From Paenibacillus lentus (GTDB taxonomy: Bacteria; Bacillota; Bacilli; Paenibacillales; Paenibacillaceae), in assembly GCF_003931855.1 (NCBI RefSeq), contig NZ_CP034248.1, forward strand, positions 3,720,001-3,784,000: a DNA stretch of 64,000 bases. Direction: 5' to 3'. The translations under genes and the position numbers were made by a program. Below, one piece after another: positions 19,082 to 28,233 of the stretch. Below the pieces are notes generated by a model. That model was not told the origin of the DNA and did not search any database. It was given only the letters and a program-made list of their open reading frames with translations. Within the stretch, counting starts at the first letter, position 1. Each line of letters starts with the position of its first letter.

Positions 19082-19770
19082 TCTCTCACAGCCTTCATGA
19101 ACCTTTTGGTAATCTCCATCGGCCGCGTAATAGCCGAGCCAACAACTGCCGAATATACGCCCAGGTCATACATCTTTTTCAATTCCTCCGGTGTAGAAAT
19201 TCCGCCTTCAGAAATAACTGGAACCGATAGATGTTTAACCAGCCGCTCTACTAATTCAAAATCGGGCAATGCCTTTCCTTTCGTAGCTGCCGTATATCCA
19301 CTCAAGGTCGTTCCTACAAGATCAAAGCCAAGTTCCTCAGCGAGAACTCCTTCTTCATACGTAGAACAATCAGCCATAAATAGCTGATCTTTATACTTAT
19401 CTCTAATCCGCGGGAACAACTCTGAAATCGTCGTTCCATCGGGCCGAACCCGGTCGGTCGCATCCATCGCGATAATATCTACGCCTTCATGGCATAGAGC
19501 ATCTACCTCTTTTAATGTCGGTGTAATGAACACATCTGAGCCTTCATACACTTGCTTGATAATACCGATGATCGGCAAATTAACGGCTCTCTTAATCTCT
19601 CGAATATCTTCGACGCTATTAGCGCGAATACCGGCGGCTCCACCTAAAAAAGCGGCGTATGCCATTCTTCCCATAATGAAAGAACTATGGAGCGGCTCCT
19701 CGGGCAGCGCTTGGCAGGACACAATTAAATTTCGATGAATCTCTTTTAGTACTTCATGATCTGTCTTCAT
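19078..19770 (-). CDS. nanE: N-acetylmannosamine-6-phosphate 2-epimerase
   Basis: 230 residues, full length for NanE. TIM-barrel motifs visible are GAAGIRANSVEDI, IIGIIKQVYEGSDVFITPT, IAMDATDRVRPDG, MADCSTYEEG, GTTLSGYT and the phosphate site ISEGGI...GVYSAVVGSAITRP. It converts ManNAc-6-P to GlcNAc-6-P. GGAG lies nine bases before the ATG. nagA and nagB, needed to finish the pathway, are not in the window. Confidence 0.94.
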   Translation of the reverse strand: MKTDHEVLKEIHRNLIVSCQALPEEPLHSSFIMGRMAYAAFLGGAAGIRANSVEDIREIKRAVNLPIIGIIKQVYEGSDVFITPTLKEVDALCHEGVDIIAMDATDRVRPDGTTISELFPRIRDKYKDQLFMADCSTYEEGVLAEELGFDLVGTTLSGYTAATKGKALPDFELVERLVKHLSVPVISEGGISTPEELKKMYDLGVYSAVVGSAITRPMEITKRFMKAVRE

Positions 19771-19800
19771 CTGTAACCACTCCAGGTTTTTATAAGTTTA

Positions 19801-20643
19801 TTACTCTTTTACTGCGCCAGCTGTTATACCAGAAGTAAAATAACGTTGGAATAATATGAAAATGATCAGCATTGGAATGGCCGCTACGGTCGCTCCAGCC
19901 ATTTTATAAGCAAAGTTTGGATTCAAGTCCTGCATTAATGTTGCAGTACCGACCATCAGTGTTTTCATCAACTTCTCTTGACCAACCACGAGCTGCCACA
20001 AGTAATCGTTCCAGACCTGAACAAAATTAAGGATAAACAATGCACCGATACCTGGTTTAACGATCGGCAGCATAATTCTCGTAAACGTCCGCCACTCGCT
20101 GGCCCCATCGATTCGCGCAGCTTCTCTCAAAGCGTTAGGTGTCGTATCAAAGAATCCTTTTAATAGAAATACTCCAAATGCTCCGGCAACGTTCGGCCAG
20201 ATCATCCCACCGTAGGCATTAACCATATCAAAGTTCTGTACGATACGGAATAGTGGCACGATCATGATTTCCTTCGGGATCATTAAGCTTGAGACGAAAA
20301 TAACATAAATGATATTACGGAATTTAAAATTGATTTTCGAAAACGCGTAGGCAGCCATTGATCCTATTACAATAACTAGGACGGTCGTAGCACCCGAAAC
20401 GAAAATACTATTGAACGTCCAGCGTAAAGCCGGCTGGCTTTGAAATATATCAACATAATTGGAGAATGTGAACGACTTAGGCCACCAATCCGGCGGCATC
20501 TTTACAACATCCGAGCTGTTTTTCAGAGAACTCGTAACTAACCAATATAGTGGAAATAGGTTTAAAAGAGCGAAGAGGGTAATGATTACGTTAGATACGA
20601 TATCGAATTTCTCCATTTTTTTCTGGTTCTTGATTTGTGACAT
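19801..20643 (-). CDS. Carbohydrate ABC permease, MalG-like
   Basis: 280 residues with six membrane helices. The EAA loop that contacts the ATPase reads EAARIDGASEWRTFTRIMLPIVKPGIG, near residues 185-215. This CUT1 inner-membrane subunit pairs with the permease encoded 15 bp upstream. Genes around it indicate sialic acid or ManNAc uptake. No ATPase gene is present; a shared MsmK/MsmX-type ATPase is likely, as in other Firmicute CUT1 systems (inference). Confidence 0.92.
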   Translation of the reverse strand: MSQIKNQKKMEKFDIVSNVIITLFALLNLFPLYWLVTSSLKNSSDVVKMPPDWWPKSFTFSNYVDIFQSQPALRWTFNSIFVSGATTVLVIVIGSMAAYAFSKINFKFRNIIYVIFVSSLMIPKEIMIVPLFRIVQNFDMVNAYGGMIWPNVAGAFGVFLLKGFFDTTPNALREAARIDGASEWRTFTRIMLPIVKPGIGALFILNFVQVWNDYLWQLVVGQEKLMKTLMVGTATLMQDLNPNFAYKMAGATVAAIPMLIIFILFQRYFTSGITAGAVKE

Positions 20644-20657
20644 CTAGCTTATCCCCC

Positions 20658-21542
20658 TCACTTGTCCTGAAGCATGCTTTTCAATTGAGGTACTGACAGT
20701 AACAATGTGATTACAAACATGATCACCCCAACCGCAGAGGCTACACCGAGTTGATTATATTTAAAAGCATTGTTGTAAAGGTAATACATTAATGTGACGG
20801 AGGCATTGTTCGGGCCGCCGCCGGTTAGCAATTGAATGACGACAAAAATCTTCAAAACTGCAATGATGTTGATGATCGTAATATACACAGTTGTCGGTTT
20901 GACAGAAGGAATTAATATTTTCCGAATAACCTGCCATCTGCTCGCTCCATCCACTTCTGCGGCTTCAAACAGATCTTTAGGTACGCCGATCATCGCTGCG
21001 ATATACAGAATGATCGCTTGACCGACGTTCGTCGCAAAGGTTACAAAAATGATGACGGGCATGACCGTCTTTGGATTACCTAGAAGATTTATTGCTCCTA
21101 GTCCCATATCGCGGGCAAAATACGAAATTAATCCATTGGCCGGATTAAGCAAAAAACTCCAAACCATACTCATGACAACCATTGAAACCATAACAGGGAT
21201 ATAGTAGCTGCCTCTAATGAAAGAGACGTATCTTGCATTTTTATCAAAGACCGCAGAGGCAACGAATAATGCGAAGCCCACCGTAAGAATGACGATAAAA
21301 ACAACGAATACAACGGTGTTAATAAGTGCTTTAAAAAATACGGGATCATTAAATAGAATCATGTAGTTTTCAAAACCTACAAACTTCTCGTTCTGATAAT
21401 TAATTCGATACATGCTTAGCCTGATACCCTCGAAGATCGGATAAACGAGGAACATCAGAAAAACCAGCATCTGAGGTAAAATAAACAAATAACCAGTCAT
21501 ATTTTCTTTTGCGTAAATATTTCTTCGTAGTTTCATATCCAT
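20658..21542 (-). CDS. Carbohydrate ABC permease, MalF/UgpA-like
   Basis: 294 residues, six membrane helices, with the EAA loop EAAEVDGASRWQVIRKILIPSVKPT near residues 195-220. It is the first permease of the CUT1 importer inside the nan operon, 84 bp after the binding-protein gene. AAAGG precedes the ATG. Confidence 0.92.
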   Translation of the reverse strand: MDMKLRRNIYAKENMTGYLFILPQMLVFLMFLVYPIFEGIRLSMYRINYQNEKFVGFENYMILFNDPVFFKALINTVVFVVFIVILTVGFALFVASAVFDKNARYVSFIRGSYYIPVMVSMVVMSMVWSFLLNPANGLISYFARDMGLGAINLLGNPKTVMPVIIFVTFATNVGQAIILYIAAMIGVPKDLFEAAEVDGASRWQVIRKILIPSVKPTTVYITIINIIAVLKIFVVIQLLTGGGPNNASVTLMYYLYNNAFKYNQLGVASAVGVIMFVITLLLSVPQLKSMLQDK

Positions 21543-21625
21543 TTTACCTTTCTAATTAGCAGCCTTGGGCCCAGCTCTTCCAGGTCCCAAGACTGTTAAT
21601 CGTGTAATGTTGATCGGCTAAGAGA

Positions 21626-23035
21626 CTATTTGTTGTAAATTACGGAGCCTGCTTTATTCTGCTCGATCACCTTGTTGCCGCTCACTTGATAGTCCTTCAC
21701 CATTTGCTCAGGTGTTTTTTGCCCCAAATACAGCGCCTGAAGCTCAGGGTACAGCACTTCTCTCAACTGGCTATAGCCTGGAACGTTGCCTGTAAAGTTG
21801 AACAGATATTGAGAGTTCGCATCATAAGCCGCGAAAAGTGGGTTTTCGTCTTTCAATTCCTCAGCTACGGAACTTCTTACCGGAATACCGTTCTTCGAAG
21901 ATTTAACCAGTTCAGGATCCGTCGAGAAGAACTTAACAAAATCTTTGGCAACTTCCATTTTCTTGTCATTGCCGGATTGGAATACGCTAGCACCAACCAC
22001 GTACGTGAAGGACAACGGGTCTCCGCTTTCAGATGGAATATTGGCAAGACGTACATCGAATTTTGGAGACGTACCGTTCTCCATATTCGTCTTCATATTG
22101 CTGAAGAGGATCGGATTCGTAAAACTGATACCAAGCTGCTGGTTCTGGAACATGGCGTTCGCATCGTTGGAGGATACGGATTCTGCTCCAGGATTCGTAT
22201 AGCCGCCATCATAGAGTTTTTTGAGCCAAGCCGCCGCTTTAGCGCCCTTCTCGTCATCAAGCACGATGTTGCCTTCGTTATCGAAGAACGGGCTGCCGAA
22301 TGTTCTCAGGTACGCCAAATTCCAGGTGTCGCCTTGATTATTTACAGCATACAAAGCCATCGGGTAAGCATTAGGATATTTGTCCTTTGGCAGATTGCTT
22401 TTTAAAGCGTCCAAAATTTGTTGATACTCATCCATGGTCCATGTTTTAATTTCGTTCTCTCCGCCAATGAAATTATCTAATCCAGCCGCTCTGAACATAT
22501 CCGCGTTATATACGAGCGTGCCTGGATTATGCTGGAATGGATAGAAGTAGATGTCCTCCCCGAACGTTACGGCTTCCCAGAAGCTTTGGTCGATGTCATT
22601 CTTAGCTTCATCATCGATAATATCTGTCAATGGTACGATAGCGCCCCGGTGAACATAGTCGCCCATTGGGAATACGCTTTCAAAAAATACATCCGGAGGC
22701 GTATTGCTGCTCAGATTAACATTCAAGAGCTGATCACGCTGATCTCCTGCAATGACTTCTACTTTTACATTAGCATCGTATTTATCGTATTGAGCGACAA
22801 ATTTCTCGGCCGCATGTTTCAAGAAACTATCATAATCCGCACCTTGCTCTGTTGCATCCAGTACACCTTTCCATTGCGGTGTTAGCCATGCCGTAATTTC
22901 AACTTTCTCTTTGCCGCCTTTCCCACCATTGGATGCGGTTTCATTTCCGGATTTATTGTTACCTGCGCATCCCGCAATCATCGATACAATAACCATTAGT
23001 GCTGCCGTTGTCATTAACAGACGCTTTCTAATCAT
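21626..23035 (-). CDS. Sugar-binding lipoprotein (family 1 solute-binding), probable sialic acid receptor
   Basis: 469 residues. The signal peptide ends in IAGC (lipid cysteine near residue 23), followed by an Asn/Gly/Ser-rich linker. The rest is a cluster B family 1 binding fold, with EKVEITAWLTP at its start and TPPDVFFESVFPMGDYVHRGAIVPL in the hinge region. GGGAGG lies before the ATG. It is the second gene of the nan operon and the extracellular receptor for the two permeases. The ligand is inferred from neighbours (N-acetylneuraminate or ManNAc). Confidence 0.9.
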   Translation of the reverse strand: MIRKRLLMTTAALMVIVSMIAGCAGNNKSGNETASNGGKGGKEKVEITAWLTPQWKGVLDATEQGADYDSFLKHAAEKFVAQYDKYDANVKVEVIAGDQRDQLLNVNLSSNTPPDVFFESVFPMGDYVHRGAIVPLTDIIDDEAKNDIDQSFWEAVTFGEDIYFYPFQHNPGTLVYNADMFRAAGLDNFIGGENEIKTWTMDEYQQILDALKSNLPKDKYPNAYPMALYAVNNQGDTWNLAYLRTFGSPFFDNEGNIVLDDEKGAKAAAWLKKLYDGGYTNPGAESVSSNDANAMFQNQQLGISFTNPILFSNMKTNMENGTSPKFDVRLANIPSESGDPLSFTYVVGASVFQSGNDKKMEVAKDFVKFFSTDPELVKSSKNGIPVRSSVAEELKDENPLFAAYDANSQYLFNFTGNVPGYSQLREVLYPELQALYLGQKTPEQMVKDYQVSGNKVIEQNKAGSVIYNK

Positions 23036-23073
23036 GTGTAAGCCTCCCTAAATATAAGTGAATGGGTCTAAAA

Positions 23074-23988
23074 TTACTTACAGTGGCGTTCGATAGCCTG
23101 GTCAATCATTTGTACGATACCATCGATTCTTCCCGCATCTTCTACGCTAATATTCTGCATCGGTGCTCTTACCCCGCCGATATTTACGCCTCTTCTTCTA
23201 AGTATTTCCTTGATGACGGCATACATTGAACCATCCTGAGAGCAAAGCGCGATAATAATATCGTTAATATCGCTTTGAATCACTGTCGCTTCTGCAAATT
23301 TCCCAGCCATTACGAATTCATTGGCTTGTAGAAATAGTTCCGGCATGGATGCATAGGTTCCGCCAATTCCGGCGTCGGCTCCCATAATTCTTCCGGAAAC
23401 AAATTGCTCGTCTGGGCCGTTAAATACAATCACGTCTTCTCCGCCGACTCTTTTAAATCGTTCGATGTCCATCGTGGGCATCGAGGAGTTTTTAACGCCA
23501 ATCACTTTCTTGTTCTCTAGCAGCTTGGCAAATAGTGCTGGACTTAACGTATACCCTGTCGTTTGCGGAATGTTATAGATAATAAATGGAAGAGATGTTG
23601 CCTCGATAATATCGCTCCAATATTTATAAACCGCACGGTCAGGCAGTTTAAAATAAATCGGCGGAATAGCAGACAACGCATCATATCCTAGTTCAGCTGC
23701 ATGTTTCGCTAATTCGATACTGTCTCTTGTGGAAGGAGCCCCCACATGGGCAATCAAAGTCATTTTGCCTTTGAGCTGATGGGCAGCATAAGTCAACGTT
23801 GCTTTGCGCTCATCGAGATTTTGATAAATACATTCTCCGGAGCTTCCGCCAACATACACCCCTTGAACCCCTTTACCCAACAAGTAGTCGCATAGATCCT
23901 TCGTTCGCGTTTCCGAAATGTTGCCTTCGTCGTCATAACAAGCGTATAAGGCCGGCAATATACCATGAAACTTTTCTAATAAAGCCAT
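23074..23988 (-). CDS. nanA: N-acetylneuraminate lyase (DapA/NanA family)
   Basis: 304 residues. The carboxylate-binding motif GGSSGE is at 47-52, the catalytic tyrosine is Y138 in IIYNIP and the Schiff-base lysine is K166 in GVKNSS. The product of this family splits N-acetylneuraminate into ManNAc and pyruvate; nanE and nanK in the same operon support this over a DapA role. It is the first gene of the operon, with AAGGAGG seven bases from the ATG. Residues after K166 differ from the E. coli enzyme, so related sugar-acid substrates are possible. Confidence 0.88.
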   Translation of the reverse strand: MALLEKFHGILPALYACYDDEGNISETRTKDLCDYLLGKGVQGVYVGGSSGECIYQNLDERKATLTYAAHQLKGKMTLIAHVGAPSTRDSIELAKHAAELGYDALSAIPPIYFKLPDRAVYKYWSDIIEATSLPFIIYNIPQTTGYTLSPALFAKLLENKKVIGVKNSSMPTMDIERFKRVGGEDVIVFNGPDEQFVSGRIMGADAGIGGTYASMPELFLQANEFVMAGKFAEATVIQSDINDIIIALCSQDGSMYAVIKEILRRRGVNIGGVRAPMQNISVEDAGRIDGIVQMIDQAIERHCK

Positions 23989-24038
23989 TTTGCTTCCTCC
24001 TTGGTTGTTGACATTTTCTTCGTTTTCGGATGATCATG

Positions 24039-24093
24039 ATTATAGGCGTTGTAAAATATTTTCTATTTTATATTTACAGAGAAGAATATTTTC
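24039..24093 (-). promoter_or_regulatory. nan operon promoter with RpiR-like operators
   Basis: A minus-strand -10 TATAAT (24039-24044) is preceded 17 bases upstream by a weak TAGAAA -35. AAAATATTTTC (24053-24063) lies in the -35/-10 spacer and GAAGAATATTTTC (24081-24093) just upstream. Both are near-palindromes of the form GAAAATATTTTC. Weaker copies occur at 24247-24257 and 24262-24272. The arrangement fits repression by the RpiR-type protein encoded at the end of the operon. The rest of 24001-24350 is AT-rich and non-coding. Confidence 0.5.
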
Positions 24094-24344
24094 ACCAAGA
24101 ATCATGACAAAGCATTTGATCCGATGACCTCCCTCATTCGTCACAACTAGTTACGACTGAAAGTATGGAAACCCTTACAACAATTTGTTGTTAGTATTGA
24201 TTTGGGCTTCTTCTATATTCAAGTTATCATGAATTATTGATTTTGTAAATTATTTTCTCCAAAATATTTTTGTTGGAAATTTCTTTCTAACGAGAATTTG
24301 GTGGAATTCCCTTCCCTTTTCCATGGCTTTTCAATTGGGTTTTA

Positions 24345-24350
24345 TAATAA
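24345..24350. repeat. Target site duplication, left copy
   Basis: TAATAA directly abuts the left end of the insertion sequence and is repeated at its right end (25868-25873). Confidence 0.7.
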
Positions 24351-25867
24351 CTCAACTTTCGCAGCTTGAAATCGGCAAATAAGCCTTGATGTAACTGGGC
24401 AAGCCAGCGATCCATTGCTGTAGTTGTGTTTGAATGAGTGTTGTGATCTTCTTACTGGCTTTCTTGGAGATATCTTCGATTAATTCAATCAGTTGTTTTA
24501 AGGCTACAGCCCAATCTAGCTGACCTACTTCATCACATAGCAAATAAAACAAGCCACCAAGCGTACGGTTGTCGGTACTTTGTCGGTGTTGCCACGCTAG
24601 CAAAATATACCGTGAAAAAACAATCGTGGTATGGCTGATAAGGAGATCATATGAGCGTCCTTGAAACTCTTTTTGTAGGCGCAGTAAGGATTTGGCACAC
24701 TTAAAGAAGACTTCGATATCCCAGCGAATGCCGTATATCTGAATCATTTTTTCTTCCGAAATCGTTAGGTCGGTGCATAGAATGGCAAGCCATTCTTTCT
24801 TTTTTGAGCGGTGACGCACGAAAACCATCATGACTGGAATCCCTGGAGACAACTCGGTACGGATAGAGCGTAAGATTCCCTTGTTTTTTCCTTGAACAGG
24901 GATGGCTTCATAATAAAGTTCTTGCAAAGATAATCGGCGTTCGTCAACAAGATAACGCTTCTTATCCGCTTTGACCATGCCGATCACATCTAGGCCTCGA
25001 TCAACGATGGCTTGGATTAATGGAGCATGTGTGAACCAACTATCCATTAGCACGTATGAAGCCTGCACACCAGCGGAAAGCGCACGATCAATCATCGATG
25101 GAATAATTTCAGGAGCAGGAAGCAAAGCTTCGACCCGACGCTTGTAGCCAGACGTTCTCTTGTCGATCCCTTGCATGATCCCATTTATTTGCGATTTCAT
25201 CGAAGCTAGCAAGGAGAAGTCAACGGGAATAAACGTATGACCATCCGACCAGCCTAGCGTAAGCATCCGAAATCCTTTATAAAAGGAACCCGTTGCATGA
25301 TCTTTAAATCGAGAAAGCAGTTCAACCTTCTTGCTACGATTGCGCTCAAACATGGAGTCGTCAACAACAAATGCAGACATGCGATCTTCACCTGTCAGTG
25401 GGCGAATTTTATCGATAGTGGAGGAACTAAGCAATGACAGAAATTTGCGCCATGCATAGCCGCTGTGATTCAGGAATCGATAGATCGCATCCTTCCCAGG
25501 AAACGTATCACCTTTCTCGCTTTCCAACAGGCGGAACCAGTTTTTGTGGTGAAACAAAAGGACAAAGACAAGCTGGAATAAAAACGAACAGGTATAACCA
25601 AATCTCTTTTTAAATCCAGCTGTTCTTAAATGTTGCAATACTTTCAGCTCTTTAAAAGCGGGTTTAATTTCATTTGGAAGTTGATTTTGTAATATGCTTT
25701 GCTCTATCATGTAGAGGACACCTCTTCTGTATGGTAGTGATTGATTCGACACTCTCACTTTACCAAATGAAGCGGTGTTTTTCTATTATTGCAACATCCA
25801 TATTCTAATCAGGGTTTATCTAATCACATCAAGCAAGTAAGCCGATTTTCGCTCTGCGAAAGTTGAG
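24351..25867 (-). mobile_element. Complete IS4-family insertion sequence, 1517 bp
   Basis: The ends are imperfect inverted repeats. CTCAACTTTCGCAG at 24351-24364 is matched exactly by its complement at 25854-25867, and similarity continues with small gaps for about 15 more bases (a GAAATCGGC against GAAAATCGGC match). A 6-bp direct repeat TAATAA flanks both ends. One intact transposase gene fills the element, so it looks recent and possibly active. It is inserted in the short gap between the nan promoter region and the alkD-like gene. Confidence 0.9.
24352..25710 (-). CDS. IS4-family transposase
   Basis: About 452 residues. The DDE catalytic residues are visible: D in VVDDSM, D in VLMDSWF and E in the YREK signature YGIRWDIEVFFKCAK (Y-2-R-3-E-6-K), diagnostic of the IS4 family. 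The start at ATG 25710 has GAGG ten bases upstream; a GTG at 25758 would add 16 residues without an RBS. The TGA stop lies inside the left terminal repeat, one base from the element edge. Confidence 0.93.
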   Translation of the reverse strand: MIEQSILQNQLPNEIKPAFKELKVLQHLRTAGFKKRFGYTCSFLFQLVFVLLFHHKNWFRLLESEKGDTFPGKDAIYRFLNHSGYAWRKFLSLLSSSTIDKIRPLTGEDRMSAFVVDDSMFERNRSKKVELLSRFKDHATGSFYKGFRMLTLGWSDGHTFIPVDFSLLASMKSQINGIMQGIDKRTSGYKRRVEALLPAPEIIPSMIDRALSAGVQASYVLMDSWFTHAPLIQAIVDRGLDVIGMVKADKKRYLVDERRLSLQELYYEAIPVQGKNKGILRSIRTELSPGIPVMMVFVRHRSKKKEWLAILCTDLTISEEKMIQIYGIRWDIEVFFKCAKSLLRLQKEFQGRSYDLLISHTTIVFSRYILLAWQHRQSTDNRTLGGLFYLLCDEVGQLDWAVALKQLIELIEDISKKASKKITTLIQTQLQQWIAGLPSYIKAYLPISSCES

Positions 25868-25873
25868 TAATAA
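25868..25873. repeat. Target site duplication, right copy
   Basis: TAATAA follows the right end of the element and matches 24345-24350. Three bases further on begins the TATAAT (25876-25881) that likely serves as -10 of the next gene. Confidence 0.7.
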
Positions 25874-25901
25874 CATATAATCAATTCACTATAAGGAGAT
25901 T

Positions 25902-26615
25902 ATGAAGATGACATTTGCGGAAGTAATGGCAAAGTTAGAGGAATTGGGCTCTGAACAAACGAAAAGAACCTTCATTCGCCACGGCGCCAAGGAACCCTTG
26001 TTCGGTGTGAAAATCGGGGATTTAAAGAAACTGGTGAAGCAGGTGTCGAAGGATCAAGATTTAGCACTGACGCTCTATGAATCAGGTAACTCTGATGCGA
26101 TGTATTTAGCAGGCCTATCTGTCCATCCGAAAGCGATGACGAAACAGCAGCTTGAGAAATGGGTCAAACGTGCCAATTGGTACATGCTCGCCGAGTACAC
26201 GGTCGCAAACGTAGCTGCCGAGAGCTCATTCGCACTTGAGTTGGCCAGGGAATGGATGCGCTCAGCCGATGAAATGACAGCAACCTGCGGTTGGAGCACG
26301 TACGCAAATTACATTTCAATCACTCCCGACGAAGAGCTTGACCTGGATGAAATTCACGTTTTGCTGCAGCAGATTGAATCCACAATCCATGGTGAGCAGA
26401 ACCGAGTACGGTATACGATGAATATGTTCGTCGTAATTACTGGTGCATATGTCATACCTTTACACGACGATGCCATGAAAGTTGCCAAGAATATAGGAAA
26501 AGTCCGTGTCGATGTCGGTCAAACCGCCTGCAAGGTTCCCCTAGCACCAGAATATATTCAAAAAATAAAGCAGCGCGGCAAGCTTGGCGTAAAGAAAAAG
26601 ACATGCATTTGTTAA
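25902..26615 (+). CDS. DNA alkylation repair protein, AlkD-like HEAT-repeat glycosylase
   Basis: 237 residues built of alpha-helical HEAT-like repeats, typical of the AlkC/AlkD superfamily: FIRHGAKEPLFGVKIGDLKKL near the N-terminus and the WYMLAEYTVANV and MTATCGWSTYANYIS helices in the middle. AlkD enzymes remove positively charged alkylated bases; this subgroup (DUF-like AlkD relatives in Bacilli) is less well studied. AAGGAG precedes the ATG. The C-terminus ends in a lysine-rich tail with two cysteines. The insertion sequence lies just upstream and may have altered its promoter. Confidence 0.85.
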   Translation: MKMTFAEVMAKLEELGSEQTKRTFIRHGAKEPLFGVKIGDLKKLVKQVSKDQDLALTLYESGNSDAMYLAGLSVHPKAMTKQQLEKWVKRANWYMLAEYTVANVAAESSFALELAREWMRSADEMTATCGWSTYANYISITPDEELDLDEIHVLLQQIESTIHGEQNRVRYTMNMFVVITGAYVIPLHDDAMKVAKNIGKVRVDVGQTACKVPLAPEYIQKIKQRGKLGVKKKTCIC

Positions 26616-26637
26616 GGTCGCCGCGCCCCTTGTCACT

Positions 26638-27972
26638 CTAGAGATTGAGTAATATTTTGGCCACACTAAAATATATAACCAAGCCAGTACCATCGACTAA
26701 TGTTGTAATAAATGGTCCTGATATTACTGCCGGATCCGCCTTCAGCTTATGCAATATTAGTGGTAATACGGCTGCGACCAAGGACGCCCATATCACGATC
26801 ATCAAAGCCGTAATACCGACGACTAAGCCCACGTTAAGCTCCACGCCAAGCATCCAAGCACGAAGAAAGGCGATGACAAAAATCGTCGAGCCTGTCATCA
26901 GTCCTGTCATCAGTTCCTTCTTAACGACGCGGAACAAATCGCGGAAATGCACCTCCCCTACGGCCAGAGCGCGTACAAGCGTCGATACCGTCTGAGTTCC
27001 AGTATTGCCTCCGGTGCCGATGAGCAGCGGAATGAAAAAAGCGAGTGAAATGACTTCGGTCAACGTATCCTCATAATGCCTCAAGACAGTACCCGTATAG
27101 GCCTCGGCAACAAATAGTATGAGAAGCCAAAAAATTCTTTTGCGGAACAGGTGGAATACGGAGGTCTTAAAATAAACATCCTCGAGCGGCTGGCTTCCGC
27201 CCAACATCTGAATATCCTCCGTCGCCTCCTCCTGCATGACATCAATCAAATCATCCACGGTAACGACGCCGATCAAGCGCTGCTGCCCATCCACCACTGG
27301 CAGAGCAACCCAGTCGTAACGAGATAGCAGCTCTGCTGTTTCCTCCTGCCCCATCGTAGCCGGTACGGAAATAGGTTCATCTGCGATTTCCTGCAGCCGG
27401 GTATGTGGATTGGCCAGTATGATTTTTCTCAGCGAAACAACTCCCAGCAATTCCCCCTTCATTCCGGTTACATAAATATACGCGGTGATCTCTGCCTCGT
27501 GTCCAACTTTGCGTATATGCTCCAGCGTCATTTCCATCGTCCACTGCCCCGGGGCGGCGATATAATCAATGGTTGCCAGGCTCCCCGCTGTTTCTTCCGG
27601 AAACGTCATTAATTCCTGAATTCGTTCGCGATAATCTTCCGGCAGCAGATCAAGCAATTTATCCGCCTGATATCGATGAATCGCCAGCATCATATCCGCT
27701 ACAACATCACTAGGCAGCTCATTAAGAATGTTCGAAGTTAGTTCGACGTTCAAGTGATGCAAAATTTGATATTGAAGCAGTGGCTCCACAAACTCCAATA
27801 TTTCCGCAGATACGAGCGGAGGCAACAGCTCCATTAGCCTCAATTGCTCCTCCGATTTTAATTTCTCCAAACTTTCTGCCAAATCAATCGGTCTGAAAGC
27901 TTCCACAAATGAAAGCATCTGATCTTGATCTGCCGTCAAGATCTTTAGCCGCATTTGATTAAGATCGATCAT
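26638..27972 (-). CDS. mgtE: Magnesium transporter MgtE
   Basis: 444 residues with the standard order: an N-terminal superhelical domain (1-125), two CBS domains (about 130-250, with DVMQEEATEDIQ after the second), and five membrane helices (275-444). Pore signatures LIGTGGNTGTQ and TTLVDGTGLVIYF, the latter with the Mg-coordinating aspartate, are intact. It imports Mg2+ with gating by cytosolic Mg2+ through the CBS region. I see no M-box in the 260 bp upstream. It is convergent with the AlkD-like gene and has only 22 bp between stops. Confidence 0.95.
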   Translation of the reverse strand: MIDLNQMRLKILTADQDQMLSFVEAFRPIDLAESLEKLKSEEQLRLMELLPPLVSAEILEFVEPLLQYQILHHLNVELTSNILNELPSDVVADMMLAIHRYQADKLLDLLPEDYRERIQELMTFPEETAGSLATIDYIAAPGQWTMEMTLEHIRKVGHEAEITAYIYVTGMKGELLGVVSLRKIILANPHTRLQEIADEPISVPATMGQEETAELLSRYDWVALPVVDGQQRLIGVVTVDDLIDVMQEEATEDIQMLGGSQPLEDVYFKTSVFHLFRKRIFWLLILFVAEAYTGTVLRHYEDTLTEVISLAFFIPLLIGTGGNTGTQTVSTLVRALAVGEVHFRDLFRVVKKELMTGLMTGSTIFVIAFLRAWMLGVELNVGLVVGITALMIVIWASLVAAVLPLILHKLKADPAVISGPFITTLVDGTGLVIYFSVAKILLNL

Positions 27973-28137
27973 TTTAACGTACTCCTTTGAACATGTTGTT
28001 GATGCTTAATATTCCATTGTAACACGTAAAACAAAGCCGAATAAGAAGTTCAACCTGTTAGGGAATAAGGCCATAGTTTTCATCAAACAATAAAATCATG
28101 TCAACAGCCATCATGAAGCAACCTGCTTTTGATTTGA

Positions 28138-28166
28138 TTGCCAGTGAAACCGCTAACAGATACGAT
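28138..28166 (+). promoter_or_regulatory. mtl promoter with cre site in the spacer
   Basis: A -35 TTGCCA (28138-28143) and -10 TACGAT (28161-28166) are 17 bp apart. TGAAACCGCTAACA (28145-28158) in the spacer matches the CcpA consensus TGNAANCGNWNNCA at every fixed position. CcpA binding there would shut the promoter during growth on preferred sugars. The weak -10 agrees with a need for activation by MtlR. Confidence 0.7.
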
Positions 28167-28233
28167 AAATATAGGATATATGAACTATATCACATCTTCA
28201 GATTCAACAATTTATTAGTGGAGGTCAAAAAAT

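Noticed and set aside
21686..22405. 239-codon plus-strand open frame inside the sugar-binding lipoprotein gene
   Set aside because: It is antisense to a clear family 1 binding protein, has no RBS and shows no family-like sequence.
23074..23988. Dihydrodipicolinate synthase (DapA) instead of sialic acid lyase
   Set aside because: Same superfamily and Schiff-base lysine, but the operon with nanE, nanK and a sugar importer favours NanA.
27973..28233. M-box magnesium riboswitch before mgtE
   Set aside because: None of the conserved M-box blocks is present in the upstream region on the minus strand.
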